Part shown: positions 63,597 to 64,000 of the stretch, piece after piece
Position numbering within the stretch: position 1 is the stretch's first letter
Layout: each line of letters starts with the position of its first letter
Assembly: GCF_900116445.1 (NCBI RefSeq)
Contig: NZ_FPBH01000002.1
Coordinates: 62,001-126,000 of the forward strand
DNA from: Paraburkholderia aspalathi
Lineage (GTDB): Bacteria; Pseudomonadota; Gammaproteobacteria; Burkholderiales; Burkholderiaceae
Reading direction: 5' to 3'
Length of the DNA stretch: 64,000 bases
Notes under the pieces: model-generated
Databases searched by the model: none
Told to the model about the DNA's origin: nothing
Seen by the model: the letters and a program-made list of their open reading frames with translations, nothing else
Position numbers and translations under genes: made by a program

Positions 63597-64000
63597 ATGT
63601 TTGCACTTGCCGATCACCTGTTGCATCCGGAAGGCGACGCGCTGCCTCGCGATGTAGATGCGCGCACCGTTGCCGCACTGCTTGCACGCGGCATTGCCTG
63701 CCGCGCGCCGGTTTCCGGTGCTGTGTATGGAACCTTGCTGAACGACCGCGCCGCTTTGGCCGCGCTGGGCGACGCAGTGCATGCTGCTCCCTATAAAGCC
63801 CCGCCCAAAGCACCGATTCTCTATCTGAAGCCGCGCAATACGTTCGCCGGTCATCGCGCACGTGTTGCCGTGCCTGACGATGCATTGGGCGTGGAAGTCG
63901 GCGCTTCGCTGGGTATCGTGATCGGCCGCACTGCAACACGCGTTAGCGCGGAGCAGGCGTTCGACTACATCGCCGGCTATACGCTGGTCGCCGATCTGAG
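63597..64000 (+). CDS. hpaG: HpaG-type isomerase/decarboxylase, N-terminal part
   Basis: The first 134 residues of a fumarylacetoacetate-hydrolase-fold protein; the gene runs off the window. ILYLKPRNTFAGHRA and LGVEVGASLGIVIGRTATRVS are the family's first metal-site segments. With hpaR divergent it is most likely the N-terminal half or subunit of HpaG, which decarboxylates and isomerises the homoprotocatechuate ring-cleavage product. The rest of the hpa operon should follow beyond the window. Confidence 0.82.
   Translation, partial: MFALADHLLHPEGDALPRDVDARTVAALLARGIACRAPVSGAVYGTLLNDRAALAALGDAVHAAPYKAPPKAPILYLKPRNTFAGHRARVAVPDDALGVEVGASLGIVIGRTATRVSAEQAFDYIAGYTLVADL

Noticed and set aside
1..64000. 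Search by eye for tRNA, rRNA, CRISPR repeats, IS ends and integrase attachment sites
   Set aside because: Nothing convincing was found; a covariance-model and repeat search would be needed to exclude small RNAs.

Overview
The window reads as one stretch of a Burkholderiales genome, most likely a Paraburkholderia or close relative. It has high G+C, a Burkholderia-type porin, many IclR, LysR and MarR regulators beside small catabolic operons, and a hairpin repeat (arms TTACTTTCTTTGC) that I recall as common in that group. It is an accessory metabolic region with no rRNA, tRNA, CRISPR array or transposase that I can see. The species call is inference.

Region by region. (1) 1-9163: end of a LysE exporter; a VOC / ArsR / SRPBCC operon; an IlvD/Edd dehydratase; a GlxA-type regulator divergent from an exported epoxide hydrolase, an SDR and a Tat-exported hydrolase; an NAD-dependent 2-hydroxyacid-type dehydrogenase. 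(2) 9164-27959: a C2-sulfonate block. A sulfoacetate operon (sauS-sauT-sauU with divergent IclR regulator) lies next to a taurine operon (tauR, tauABC, an aldehyde dehydrogenase, xsc, pta) and a CobS/CobT-like AAA+/VWA pair. Both branches converge on sulfoacetaldehyde, which Xsc splits to acetyl phosphate and sulfite. The sauU reading frame is broken. (3) 28029-35833: an MHS-type transporter and GMC oxidoreductase with a divergent IclR regulator, then an amino-acid permease, a DadA-like FAD oxidoreductase and a SnoaL-like protein that may be a taurine dehydrogenase pair. (4) 36094-44648: a COG0523 GTPase, a YtcJ-type amidohydrolase, an SSS symporter with its DUF3311 partner, a drug-type MFS exporter with divergent regulator, and an orphan TPR membrane protein. 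(5) 44685-50921: a five-gene operon of a 2-oxoglutarate/Fe oxygenase, a DddP-like M24 protein and a betaine-type ABC transporter, with a divergent LysR gene; I recognise no described pathway with this set. (6) 50922-64000: a repeat-bearing spacer, porin, MarR / hydrolase / MFS operon, gamma-glutamylpolyamine synthetase, methylmalonate-semialdehyde dehydrogenase, a sulfotransferase-like protein, a LysR / HAD / D-amino-acid lyase-type group, and the start of a homoprotocatechuate (hpa) cluster with hpaR.

The best-supported new observations are regulatory. Two near-identical two-box elements with the same 23-bp step lie upstream of tauA and of the aldehyde dehydrogenase gene (TauR candidate sites). 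A 17-bp imperfect palindrome is shared by the xsc and cobS-like promoters. A perfect 9+9 palindrome lies between sauS and sauR. The sauU frameshift and the oxygenase / M24 / ABC operon deserve follow-up.
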